From assembly GCA_032207245.1 (NCBI GenBank), contig CM063501.1, forward strand, positions 58,651,003 to 58,715,002: 64,000 nucleotides of DNA, in the 5' to 3' direction. Positions 11,641-22,685 of the stretch are shown one piece after another; positions within the stretch are counted from its first letter, which is position 1; each line of letters begins with the position of its first letter. A model generated the notes under the pieces. It saw nothing but the letters and a program-made list of their open reading frames with translations. It was not told where the DNA came from and did no database searches. Both the position numbers and the translations under genes were made by a program. Source of the stretch: Pardosa pseudoannulata (taxonomy: Eukaryota > Arthropoda > Arachnida > Araneae > Lycosidae).

Positions 11641-11649
11641 CATTATTAA

Positions 11650-12600
11650 TACACTCTAAGGTATTAGTATAGTAATGAACGTATGGAATCAAACATTAGT
11701 ATTTTTTTGCTGTGTTTTAGAAAAGATTTGTTTATGAATATATATACCGTTTAATAGATGTATATAATTTTTTTACTTAATTTTCATTTAAATTGTTTTT
11801 ATACTATACTTAATTGCACTTTAGCTGTCTAACAAAAATTTTCTGTCATAAATATAAAATCACAATTGTAAAATATAATTGAACATTTTATACTTAATAT
11901 AATAGAAATGCACAGTAAAATTTCCTTAGGGAGTGGAACATTTTAAAACTTAAATGGAATTTCATGTAATATAATATAGGTTTGTATAAATAGGGGATGG
12001 CATGCATAGCGAATATGAATGTTTTGATCAAAGAGCTTACTTTTGTACATTGTCATTGCAATAACTTTCAGAGCTCGATTGTGTGGTATATTTAAAATAA
12101 AACCTTATGAATTCTACAAGTTGCATAAAATGGTATCAAATCCACAACATTATGTGGTGAAAATATCGTACATATGTTTTTGTGAGTTTTATTTAACTGT
12201 AGTGAAGCAACACGTAACCTTGCTGAGTTTTTTCAATAGTACTACATTAAACCTTCATTAAGACAATTTGTCTCTAACCTCAGATAAGTTTTATTTACGT
12301 AAGCTATAGCAATTTATTCCATTTTAAAATGCTCTCCACATACTTTGAAATCTTAATTGAAAGAAATCTTAATTTTTGGGAATAATTTAAAAGTTTGTAG
12401 CACAAAAGTCAACACTTTGGATATTCTCTGAATTCCGGTATATATTTGATTAACTGTTATTAAATGTTTAAAAGAATAAAGCTACTTAAAAATTAAGGGC
12501 GTTTTGACCAGTCGAATATTGATCAAGATATATTCCCATCGAGGGAGTTGAAATGCATGAAATTTCAATGAAAAATACCATTTTAATGATAAAAGCATTT
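11650..12600. other. AT-rich sequence without recognised features
   Basis: No exon, terminal repeat or structured repeat seen. The 72-codon ORF at 12043-12261 (+) has no recognisable domain and the composition of its surroundings, so I treat it as chance. Confidence 0.4.
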
Positions 12601-12604
12601 TTAA

Positions 12605-13261
12605 CCCTTAGCGCTCCACACATTTTTGTACCACTACCTACTAGCAACTCCGGTACATTTTTGTAGCGGAACTAGTGTAAACGGAGTCTTATTAATTTAA
12701 AGCTTGTAAATGTTTTTAATTTAACAAAATTAAAAACATTTAATAGCTCATGTGATTCTTCTCACTTAAAATTTAAGTGAGAAGAATCGCATGAGCTTGT
12801 AAATGTTTTTAATTTTGTTTATTTCATGCATATGCACTTTCTTCTAGCAAATTCAAGATAAATTTTGAATGTTTTAGCTCACCATGATGCGATATCTTTG
12901 GAAACAACCTCCCATATCCATTCTGGGTTTACTTGGGTAGTGTAATTTCGGAACCACTACTTAAAGTATCGGAGTTATAGTCTTTTGCAATATCTTTTAA
13001 CACTTAAAAATCAAACACGTCTTCACTACCACTCAACTCTAAATTCTCATCATAATTACTTTTCTTCATGTTGCTAACCGTAAAAAAGCCAAACAATGGT
13101 TTAATCGTAACAGTACTGAGACTAAGCACGTTTTAACTACAGATAAATGCCAATGCATCATCTTAAATGTAGTCATGCTAATAACATTCCGCAGCTGAGC
13201 CTACGGAGCTGCGGAACAGATGCCGGATGGCACCGTAGCGGAACTAACGGAGCGCTAAAGG
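12605..13261. mobile_element. 657-bp TTAA MITE
   Basis: TTAA at 12601-12604, then CCCTTAGCGCTCCACAC. The right end inverted is CCTTTAGCGCTCCGTTAG; the flank there is TAGA rather than TTAA. Subterminal GTAGCGGAACTA occurs near both ends. It carries the long palindrome at 12723-12819. Confidence 0.7.
12723..12819. repeat. 48-bp near-perfect palindrome
   Basis: Arms 12723-12770 and 12772-12819 separated by one base (A at 12771), with about three mismatches. Key parts are GCTCATGTGATTCTTCTCAC against GTGAGAAGAATCGCATGAGC and AACAAAATTAAAAACATTTA against its complement. A third copy of the outer arm (GCTTGTAAATGTTTTTAATT) lies at 12702. Confidence 0.9.
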
Positions 13262-13679
13262 TAGACAATTAGTTAAAAATTAATGAAACTATTTTGGACA
13301 CTATCAAATACTCGCCCTCGGACGAAGTTGACAAAATGTAGATGACCGATTGGTTTTGTGAGCCATGGCTTACTATTTGCAGCACAAGACTGGGACCTTC
13401 ATCTTTGACAAATTCAAAGAACTGGCATCCATGCCAGCAGTAACATTAGAATCTATTACTCCTGAACTGGACACGAAATTTAAAATTTTTTTGTCTAATA
13501 AACGGTATTTCCATTCTTTGTCCTTCTTTGGAATCGAACCCAAGCCCATTTGAAAGCGTAACATAATCGCAATACAGACAAAATGTGCAATTACAATTAC
13601 TAACATGTGAGTTTTAGTCAAATATTTGAAGTGTTAACTTTTTCAAAAAATATGTATAAAAGAAAATTGATTCTCTTAC

Positions 13680-13729
13680 CTTGAACTTCCAAAAAGAATT
13701 GTTCTAGAATAAAACAGATCCTTCGATCC
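13680..13729 (-). CDS. Candidate 50-bp internal exon, gene unknown
   Basis: Minus strand: acceptor TTATATTTTTCAG, 50 bp, donor CAAG/GTAAGA. Both splice signals are strong. In phase 0 it reads GSKDLFYSRTILFGSS, in another phase DRRICFILEQFFLEVQ; the third phase has a stop. Joined to the candidate exon at 18671-18700 it continues in frame. I recognise no family. Confidence 0.25.
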
Positions 13730-14252
13730 CTGAAAAATATAACATTTTCAATTTCGGCTTCTTTGTGATCAGCCACCACAATATTAATATAGAAACATAA
13801 GTAGGTATCAAATTTTATTAACTTCAAACAGTTTCTATAAAACATTACAGCTTTTAAAATATTTTACCATTTTTTATAAATTTTTCCAGTATTACATACA
13901 CACATTAAAAAACTTAAATAACAATAGAGTACGGCTCCAAATTTATGGATAAGAATTTGTTAAACAGTATCTAAAGTATTAGGTAAGATTTAGATACAAA
14001 AGCATTCGGGAAGTCTAAGTTGCAAATATGTTACTAGACACACCAAACAGAGAAATAAAATGTTTTGTATCCTTCATAACAAGGAAATATAAATCTTAAT
14101 GAAATAAAATGGATATTAGATTTCAAAAGATTTCCCCTTATATAACAAGTTTAACAGCCTAAATAGGAGTAAACACAAAATACCCACTATTTTTTCTGCC
14201 TTATTCTACCATTTTTAAAGGTACAATATCCCCATACAATATCAAATATTAA

Positions 14253-14743
14253 CACATTGTGTGCGGGTACATTTCGCAGCGGAATTGTACCGGAAGCGGG
14301 CGTTTTGAGCGTAAATTTAGTTATCCAGTTAAATCCCAATAGATCGAAAATTATTCCATTTTTTAACCAACTTTTCGTATTTTATATTGAAATATATAAA
14401 CATATATAAATAACAACCATAAGATTTTTGTAAACAAAAAATATTGTTTAGTGGATAAATTTATAATAGTATCGTAAATATGAAAAATCAAATAGAAATA
14501 GTAGTATACAGTTTTAATTTTTTCCCGTTCTGTGGTTCCGCAGCGACTAATGTAAAAACTAGTTTTTATTTGCCTAAATTTTTCCAGAATCTATGTAGTA
14601 GACAAGAACATTCGGCATCGTTTTCCTGTATGTAAGATTATATTTGTACCCACAAACAAACCATGTTATTACACTAACCCGTAATCCGAGCTCAAATATC
14701 ATTCGTCAGAAAACGTACTAGTACGTGCCCCGCATACAATGTG
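14253..14743. mobile_element. 491-bp TTAA MITE
   Basis: TTAA at 14249-14252 and 14744-14747. Left end CACATTGTGTGCGGGTAC; right end inverted CACATTGTATGCGGGGCAC. The ends match the nested terminus at 1613 (CACATTGAAGGCGGGG). Confidence 0.85.
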
Positions 14744-15170
14744 TTAAAAAAAACAGTTTCATATTTTGAAGAGTAAATGTCGTGCTTCGTTCTGAAAACT
14801 AACTTTTTACATTTTCCTTGAGTTACTAAATAAGTATGGATTTAATAACTTATGACCATCCTTTGATAATTGGCTAAAATATAATTACCAATACTGCCCG
14901 TGCAAAAAGAAAAAATAAATGGTAATAAACAAATTTAACTTGACTGGTGAAGAATAAAAATAAAACTAACAATTTCAAGGGAAAAGTTAAAATTATATTC
15001 TTTTTGTAGAAACTAAATAAAAATAAACTAAGAAGAAAAGACATATACATAAGTTCAAAATACATAAGCATACATTCATCAGCATCAAGCCTTGAAAAGC
15101 TTAGAAAACCCCGCAGGCCACATTGGAAATGAATCTTATGTGTTCTATGCGTGTATGCGTACATATTTGA

Positions 15171-15386
15171 GGCTTGGGTTTGATTTGGAGGGCTACGGTC
15201 TACTGCTTTGCTGACGATGGATAATGAAACCGGGACGTATTTATTAAAACCTATTCCGAACGACTACGAACATCCATTCCAGCATCGGGATTCGAACACG
15301 CGAATAATCGAACATTACCGTGAACCCATTCGGTACCGCGAACTCTGTACCGAACAGCAACGCTCTACCATTTGACCATCGTTCGG
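15171..15386 (-). mobile_element. tRNA-derived SINE, diverged copy
   Basis: Body GGGCTACGGTCTACTG and CGTAGTCGTTCGGAATAGG (minus) are diagnostic. The head contains a short internal repeat (GTACCG..GAAC blocks near 15325 and 15345), making this copy about 30 bp longer than the others. Confidence 0.8.
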
Positions 15387-15979
15387 CACACATGCGAGGT
15401 GAAAATACATAAAAAAAATTTTTATTCGTAAATTAGAAATGGAGCAGTTAATTTGGAACCTGTGCATGATAGTTATAATAATCAATAAATCATCTACATA
15501 TATATATTTACTGTAATAAATACACTACTTGGATCAATTAGAAGTTTTGTGAATTTTTCCACGGGCCACGAATTATTGGAACACTGTAAACCACACCTGA
15601 TCAAAGTAATAACATTTTTAGCTATTAATGTCCATAAAATGATTAAAGCGTATTGTAAATGCAAGAGATTGAAAATTGAAAATTACCTATGCTACATGTT
15701 ACTAAACCATATAAATTTACTATAAATTTCATAGATACTAGTTATTCTAATTGTAATCTGAATTCACCCCCAATTTAAACATACATAATTAGCATTTAAA
15801 TAACCCTTTAATAGATCAAGACGCCTTGAATATTATTTTTAAAATATTCAACATTCGTCTTAACGTATGATCATAAATGTTACATAAAACAAACGTTACT
15901 AAAATCTAGATTATAAAAGTATCTAGCTTTAGATAGAAACATTTGCTTAAAAAGTGAGGTGCTACTCAAAATTGACTAA

Positions 15980-16112
15980 GGGCCGGTCTCACCAAAGTCG
16001 TTTAAGAGCCAACTGAGATTAATTCATGGCGCCAACCAACAGTGTGACACATTTCTCTGCTAAAACAAATTAATAGTGTTTAACTCATAAACCACTTTGG
16101 TGAGAGCGGCCC
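15980..16112. mobile_element. 133-bp PIF/Harbinger-like MITE
   Basis: TAA duplicated on both sides (15977-15979, 16113-16115). Left end GGGCCGGTCTCACCAAAGTC; right end inverted GGGCCGCTCTCACCAAAGTG. The 3-bp TWA-type duplication suggests PIF/Harbinger. A second copy is at 19387-19522. Confidence 0.75.
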
Positions 16113-16194
16113 TAAATATTTCTACTGCACTGCATATTAACTATTTCCATGTTTTTACTGCACGTTTAGTTTATGTTATGATAAAAACCCGGGT

Positions 16195-16375
16195 TTGGTT
16201 TGGTTTGGTTTGGAGCGCTACAGTCTACTGTTTTGCACACGAGGGCTAATGAGACCAGGACCTACGGTTTAAAGCCGATTCCGAACGGCTACGAACATCC
16301 ATGCCAGAAGCGGGATTCGAACCCGCGAACTCCGGTTCCGAAGAGTAGCGCTCTACCATTCGGCCATCGTTCGGC
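16195..16375 (-). mobile_element. tRNA-derived SINE with 13-bp target duplication
   Basis: TAAAAACCCGGGT occurs on both sides (16182-16194, 16376-16388). Full-length and little diverged: minus-strand head GATGGCCGAATGGTAGAGCG, B box GGGTTCGAATCC, tail CCAAACCAAACCAAA. Confidence 0.95.
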
Positions 16376-16399
16376 TAAAAACCCGGGTATCAAAGCCCA

Positions 16400-17420
16400 C
16401 TTGCATTACTTTCATACACAATTATTATAAAGTACATATTTTAGCAATTATGTTTTTTTATCTGATTCGCGTTATTCAACCGTGTAACTTGACAAAGTCC
16501 TTTTAATTAAAAAAATATATCCAGTTTTTAATTCAAAATCTTTAACAGACACAGCACAAAAATTTCAGTAAATTTAAAAAAGAAATACACATTCAAATAT
16601 TACGAAGTCTAAGGAAACAAATCATACTACGAAATATTTAGTAAAAAAGAAAGTTGAGAGGTAAAAGTTATTATTGAAATAAAATAATCTGTTAACTGTA
16701 AATTTCGTTTCATTAACAAATTTAAGCCTAGATTAACTTTTTGGCTGATTAAATTCTTTCATAAAAATAAATTTCATAAAACTAACAAAAATTAAAACTG
16801 AATGTATTGTTTACATAATTTAAAACTAACACCAGACCTGAGTGTAAAATTGTTTTCGTATGACCCTTTATAGTTTTAAAAGGTCATAAAACACTTAAAA
16901 GTCGAAAAAAATTTATAATAATCATCATTTTACTCCTCATAGCTTATAAAATAGCAGTTTTATAAACATAATTTTTTTAGAATAGTTAGAACACATTATC
17001 TTTATTTACATATGACATTCATTTTTAAAACAAAAATATTTTTGTTAAAAATTGATAAATAAGAAACTTTGTCGTTAACAAAATATCAAGGCTAACTCGC
17101 ATAATTACTGAAATTATAATTAAGTTAAACTCAAATTTATTGTTTTAAAACATACTACAATATCAAAAAATAAATTTGAACCTAAATTTGTATTTATAAT
17201 ACATGTATATTTTTAAATAAGCGTAAAAAATGATTTTTTTCCTTAAAAATTAAAAATTTATTGCGAAAAAACATATTTTGGGAAATAAACAAGAAATTTT
17301 AGATTCAATCGGAGGAAAATTATATTGTATATAACCTGTAAAAATTTCATGAAAAAATATTGAAAGCTTTGAGATAACGAGCAAGTTACATAAAAAAAAA
17401 AAAAACAATTTATGTAAAAA
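16400..17420. other. AT-rich sequence without recognised features
   Basis: Very AT-rich; no exon, terminal repeat or tandem array seen. Confidence 0.4.
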
Positions 17421-17431
17421 TAAGGTTAAAG

Positions 17432-18029
17432 CAAGGCCGTAGACAAGGGGAGGGATTATGGGGGCCTGGTCCCTCTCCGAAATTCTTAAAGACCGTTTCG
17501 TGAAAAGAAAAGGGATCATGTGTGTGGGTCTATCATCTGCCTAGCTATGAATTTATAACATTGGGCTTAGAACAGTGATATTGAATTAAGGAATAGGTGC
17601 AAATAGGATTCGACATGTAAAAACAGACTGACTAGCCCTTTTGGCATCTCGTCGCAATATTGTTGAATAATCGAAGAGGTTTTGGCGAAAATTTCAAATA
17701 GAGCATATTTTATAATATTCAAGTAAAAATTTGAACGTTTTCATTTTCTTTCAAAATTATTCCTTTTCTACAGTTATATTTCTGTTTTAAAAATTATTAT
17801 ATATTTTTAATGTTAATTTTACTATTAAATCCATTATGTAGTTACTACATGACTCATTTAAGGCTATAAATTTGTTCATTATATCATTTTTTATTATTTT
17901 GACATTTTAAAATCACATAGTATTAAGATACTCATTAGGATTATATATAGGAAAACCTGTAGTTTTATTGAAGTATTCTTCACAAAAAACAATGTCCCCC
18001 TCCGAAAGTAATTTCTGGCTACGGCCCTG
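17432..18029. mobile_element. 598-bp hAT-type non-autonomous element
   Basis: Flanked by an 8-bp duplication differing at one base (GGTTAAAG at 17424, AGTTAAAG at 18030). Left end CAAGGCCGTAGACAAGGGGA; right end inverted CAGGGCCGTAGCCAGAAATT. No transposase left inside. Confidence 0.85.
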
Positions 18030-18670
18030 AGTTAAAGTTTTGTAATTAAATTTCTTTACAGTAAATATTAGATACGTTTTTATTCATAACTCCTGCAAAC
18101 ATTGGAAATTTTTTTACACGGACTGTGTTAAAATGCTCAGAACTAAATTCCTTTTCCCATATATTTTTTTCTGCAAGTTTTTGTCCATTTAACAGACGTA
18201 TGACCCCTTAAAATACATAAAACAGTATGCGTACAAAAAATTATTGGTGTTATACGAAATTCGGAAGGAGTGTAGGTAATACAACTATTCAATGAAAATA
18301 AAAGCATTAGCGTTGTATATAAAAAGAATAGTTGTACCTAGTGACTTATAAACATATTCCGGCAATGATAAACTAATTCATTAAAAGAATTCTAGGAATT
18401 ATTTTATAAATATAGTTTATTATTCTATTTTACTCGCTTTGTTACTGGACAAAAAGAAAAACATTACATTGCGTATGTATTCTAACATAGGTAACTTCCA
18501 TTTTATATGACCGACAGAATTCAGCGTCCCTTACCTCCTACGTTACGTCCGGAATTTTTCCGCATACCCGCCAAGAATACGTTGATTCAACACTTAAATT
18601 TACTACACCCCAAAAGATAGAAATATGCATAAACTAACGTGACACATAAGAATATTTAAAAGAAGCTTAC

Positions 18671-18700
18671 CTTAAGATATCCCAATTTGAGGTTACTCAT
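18671..18700 (-). CDS. Candidate first coding exon MSNLKLGYLK, gene unknown
   Basis: Minus-strand ATG at 18700 opens MSNLKLGYLK, ending in phase 0 at a consensus donor AAG/GTAAGC. Upstream (18701-18850) is less AT-rich than its surroundings and carries a CCAAT box, so it looks like a promoter and 5' UTR. Downstream exons would be on the minus strand at lower coordinates; 13680-13729 is one in-phase candidate. No family recognised, and the whole unit may be a broken or chance structure. Confidence 0.3.
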
Positions 18701-18850
18701 AGTTCAATCTAAAATTCCTCTACCTAACAAAGGAAAGCGTTCTATCACGTTTAGAAATTTTTTCTGTTTGACAAGCTCATTAGCTATTCAAACGGAAGCG
18801 TGTGATGTAATAGAGCCACAGCCAATCGCATTACATGCCCACTTAAGTGC
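18701..18850 (-). promoter_or_regulatory. Possible promoter with inverted CCAAT box
   Basis: GCGATTGGCTG on the minus strand (CCAAT at 18822-18826 on the plus strand) lies about 120 bp upstream of the candidate start at 18700. The block is richer in G+C than its neighbours. No TATA box seen at a sensible distance. Confidence 0.25.
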
Positions 18851-19386
18851 GTATCAAAATTATAAACATCTGCCTAAATACGCTGTATTTTAAAATGGAA
18901 ATATCGATGTTAAAGTTAAATAAAAAATTTTATTGCATTTTTTTCTTCAATATTTCGAATAGATTTTACAAACTGCGATATGGGTATAAAAATGAATTAT
19001 TTGTAACATACACATATATAAATATTCAGTCAAAGTAAAACTCATACGTTTCCATTAAAAGGGTAAATTTGCATAAATGTCAGAATTTTGTTAAAATCTA
19101 GAAATTGTTGTAATAACATGGTATTCATAACTACACGAAAACTACCCATTTCTACACAAAATTAAATCATGAATATTTGGAATTAAAGTCATATTTACCT
19201 TTAACAATTTATTTAATACTATAAAGAAGTTTAAAAACTCCGTCAGTTTATATTCCACTGTTAAATTCCTAGATAAAATGAAGACTACAATAAATTCTGA
19301 ATTGTAATGCAAATATATCATTGAGAATACCTAGGTTTCGCCTGATCATTGTTGGTTAAAGATAGTTGGTAACTGTGTACAATTTA

Positions 19387-19522
19387 GAGCTGGTCTCTCC
19401 AAAGTCGTATAATTGCTAACCGTGATTAACAATTGCAACCAACCAATGGTGGGACACAATTCCCTGTTTAAACAGAGATTAATCTCGGTTAGCCATTAAA
19501 CGACTTTGGTGAGATTGGACTT
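19387..19522. mobile_element. PIF/Harbinger-like MITE, second copy
   Basis: Ends GAGCTGGTCTCTCCAAAGTC and inverted AGTCCAATCTCACCAAAGTC. The middle CAACCAACCAATGGTGGGAC matches the copy at 15980. More diverged; target duplication unclear. Confidence 0.65.
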
Positions 19523-19689
19523 TTTGGCGTTAAACTGTGGTTAGCTCACAGTTTGTCTTGACTGAAGCAAAACGGTAGCTAAGTTATGTTTAAAATGAGT
19601 TTTACTACTTGTATCGAAAGTAAGTTCGTTCTTCGAAATATTTGTCCCGAGAGACTAGTGTGGACAAACTTGAAAGTGAAAGATAGAAA

Positions 19690-19815
19690 TAGACCAGGAT
19701 CTACTGCTTACAGCCGAATTTGAATAGCTACGAGCATCCATGCTAGAAGTAAGATTTGAACACTTGATCTCCTATACCAAAAAACAGCGCCCTTCCCATT
19801 CAGCCACTGTTTAGC
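19690..19815 (-). mobile_element. Decayed tRNA-derived SINE
   Basis: GACCAGGATCTACTGCTTAC and GAATAGCTACGAGCATCCAT are the body of the family; the B box is mutated (AGATTTGAACAC). Confidence 0.65.
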
Positions 19816-20856
19816 CAGATATGGAAATCACAAGCCGAAAGTCCTGAGTCTAATTGAGTTCGATATTTTGTTTAAATTAATGAGATTTTCGGCATTAATT
19901 CTCTAATTTTCTTTAATAATTTTTGCTGAATTTAATTTCTTCCTACATAATAAGAGCTTTTCATATAAAATGAAAAGCGAGAACTTTGTTTAAAATATTT
20001 AAAAAAGAATTCTGACACATTGTGGCCAAACTTGCAACACAAGATGAATTTCATTAATAACTTTTGCTTTTCTTTTTAAGCAATAATTATTAGGTATCAT
20101 TCTACACCTGTTTAATTTTTCAAGACGTAACCTAGAAATATTACATAAAGTCATGGAATTTTAAACGATAATGTTTAAAAATCCAATTCAGATACTGTAA
20201 TCACTAAATAAAATTAGCAACTGAAAAAGTTTCATCGTAGGTCTACAACATATTTACTAGGAAATTTTTTAAAATAAATATGTACAATAGTTTTTTATTT
20301 ACAGTGCGCAAAAGTTGAAAAAAAACACGATTTTTAGTAAAATACATTTAAAGTATTTCAGTTTTTTTAAACGATAATATTTAATGCATAAATTATATCG
20401 TTGTACAGGTTCTAGTTGGTATATTTTATTTGAATCTGTTTAAAACAATACATAAATGTCCAAAATTTTAAAAATGTAGAAATCAAAAAATTGAAGTTTT
20501 GAAGTAATAAAGGTGATGTTTCCCCTTAAAAAACGCGAGTTTAAAAGACCTTTAAATTTCCAAAACTATGTTTTATTAACTTATTGAAAATGTCTGCTAC
20601 TTTTTATATGCTATTTAGGATTTCAAATAAGTCAGTGGTTTCATGGCAGGTGACAGAAAACAGCAATGTTAGTGAAAGGAAGGTTATCTATAACATTCAG
20701 AAAGGGGAAAACCTCTTTATCATCTGTCAAAATAAACATATTAAGTCATGATCCCTTTCACTGGTTAAAAAAAATCAGATTTCTTATGTTACAATGAAAA
20801 CTTTTCAATTTATTTATTTTAATTCAGGTTGGCTTGGGATAATAATGTGCCTTTAA

Positions 20857-21918
20857 CAGGTCCGTAACTAGAGCGTGGCAAAGGTGGCATTTGCCACCAC
20901 TCGCATCACTCTTAGGGGTGTCACACTGTGAGGAAAATGGGTCCGAAAGAGGACGACTCGCCCCAAGTAGAAAAAAGGAAAAATTGAAAAAAACTTTTTT
21001 TATTATAACATCCAATGTGTTTATGAATTATTTTTTATGAATTTTCTTATTTTTTAAAATGCTTCTAGAGACTAATCCTGTTATAGATTCTTACAAAATG
21101 TTTACCAAACACTCCTAATATGCCTTAATACTAATCTGTGTATTCATTTTAAGTTTTGAATTTAATTAAGTTATTAAAACTAAAATTTATATTTAGAAAT
21201 TTGCCAATTTTATATGAAAATTCAACGTCTAAATAAAAAATAATGCCCTCAAATAAACTATTCAGTTTATAAGCAAAATAATATTCCCAAAACGTTCAAA
21301 AATACTTTTAAGTATTAATAAGGAAAAACGAAAAAAATTTTAGATTAATATGCTGGGAACATTTTAAGAATTAACAAAATATTTTGTGAGTTCATTCTGA
21401 TTGTAGGATATATATATGTAATATATCAAAATAATTTAACTTTAATATCTCCTCCGATTCTAATTCCATAAAATCTTTTTCCCAGCCTCTAAATGTTCTA
21501 AACGAAGGAGTGTCCTGTACTTAAATTCTTTTGATACATTTCCCAAAGCTTTCTGTCCTATAGATGTAAGTTTTCCAGCAGTTGCCGGCAAATGGCTCCG
21601 CGTTTTTCCTGATCTTAACACTTAATTCGCTGAATAGTTTCTTGTCCCTTGGGAAAATTCTTTCTGTCTTCGCTCTTGAGTACACCTCTGTTCGAGCAGA
21701 GTGATTTTTGTGTCTTTCTCTTGTCTGTCGTTGACTAGTAAAGATGTCCGTTTTAGCAGCTCTAAAATAAAGTTTTAATTAGACTTGTGCCGGTCTCTTT
21801 CAATGGCCCGACTGCATCGTTATTACTGTTAGCTGATTAGCTTTCTCCTTGCCCAGTAGCCCGGGCAAGTAAAAACAATAGGGGCTACATAATTATTGTG
21901 ACTAGAGGAAATAATTAT

Positions 21919-21986
<68 letters not shown>

Positions 21987-22072
21987 GTTTATGTATTTTC
22001 ACACTATATTTGGTGGCAGGGGCGCAGACCAGTTTTTTGCCACGGGCGCTAAAGGACCTAGTTACGGTCCTG
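20857..22072. mobile_element. 1.2-kb hAT-type element with perfect 8-bp duplication
   Basis: GCCTTTAA flanks both sides (20849-20856, 22073-22080). Left end CAGGTCCGTAACTAGAGCG; right end inverted CAGGACCGTAACTAGGTCC. Subterminal GGTGGCATTTGCCACC is a palindrome. The interior holds a G+C-richer stretch (21560-21890) of unknown origin and the TA microsatellite at 21924-21980. No transposase recognised. Confidence 0.88.
21924..21980. repeat. (TA)n microsatellite
   Basis: About 28 uninterrupted TA dinucleotides inside the hAT element at 20857-22072. Confidence 0.97.
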
Positions 22073-22685
22073 GCCTTTAATAGTTAGAATTTTTTTTTGC
22101 TGCCGCATGAGAAATATGTATATTTTTTAACAGGAAAAGGAATCCTAAATTAAATCTCCTGCTTTTACAATGCGTTCATGTTGACGTATAATAAGGCTTA
22201 TACAATTAATTTTGAAACTGCTTAAAAAAAATGATTTATCTCTACAAAATGAGACCATGAACCGCAAACTAGACCAGAAAAATTGAGCAGTAATATTTAA
22301 CAATCCAAATTAGATTGTTCTAATTTATTTACATTTTTAAGGCTGTAACACTGCGTAGTGAGGAATGGGAGAGATTCATCCTTTCACCTTATAACTAAAA
22401 ATTAATGCAGTAATAGTTACATATATAGAGCATGTTAGTTACATGTATAGAGCAATACTTACGGGAGGTTACAACCCCCACCCCTCATTCCCTCTTTCGC
22501 TTCTCCGCTAAAAATAAATACAAGGATATCTACTTCAAAATTAATTTTAAAAATTGTTGATTCCAAAAAAATGTAAATTTAATCTCAATTTAAACTTACC
22601 TTAAAAAATATGACATTCAAGCCCGGATTGCATGGAAGAAGTCATTCACCTCTCGATAGAATAGAGGTGTACAAATGGCCTAGGC

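Noticed and set aside
13330..13560. Another tRNA-derived SINE
   Set aside because: GGAATCGAACCC and ACAAGACTGGGACC are suggestive, but the order and spacing do not match the family well enough.
14874..15164. 96-codon hydrophobic ORF on the minus strand
   Set aside because: Composition follows the AT-rich background; no family pattern, no splice or promoter support.
22590..22660. Minus-strand exon ending at the consensus donor near 22598
   Set aside because: The longest frame from an ATG runs into a stop just before the donor, and the area lies against a transposon boundary.
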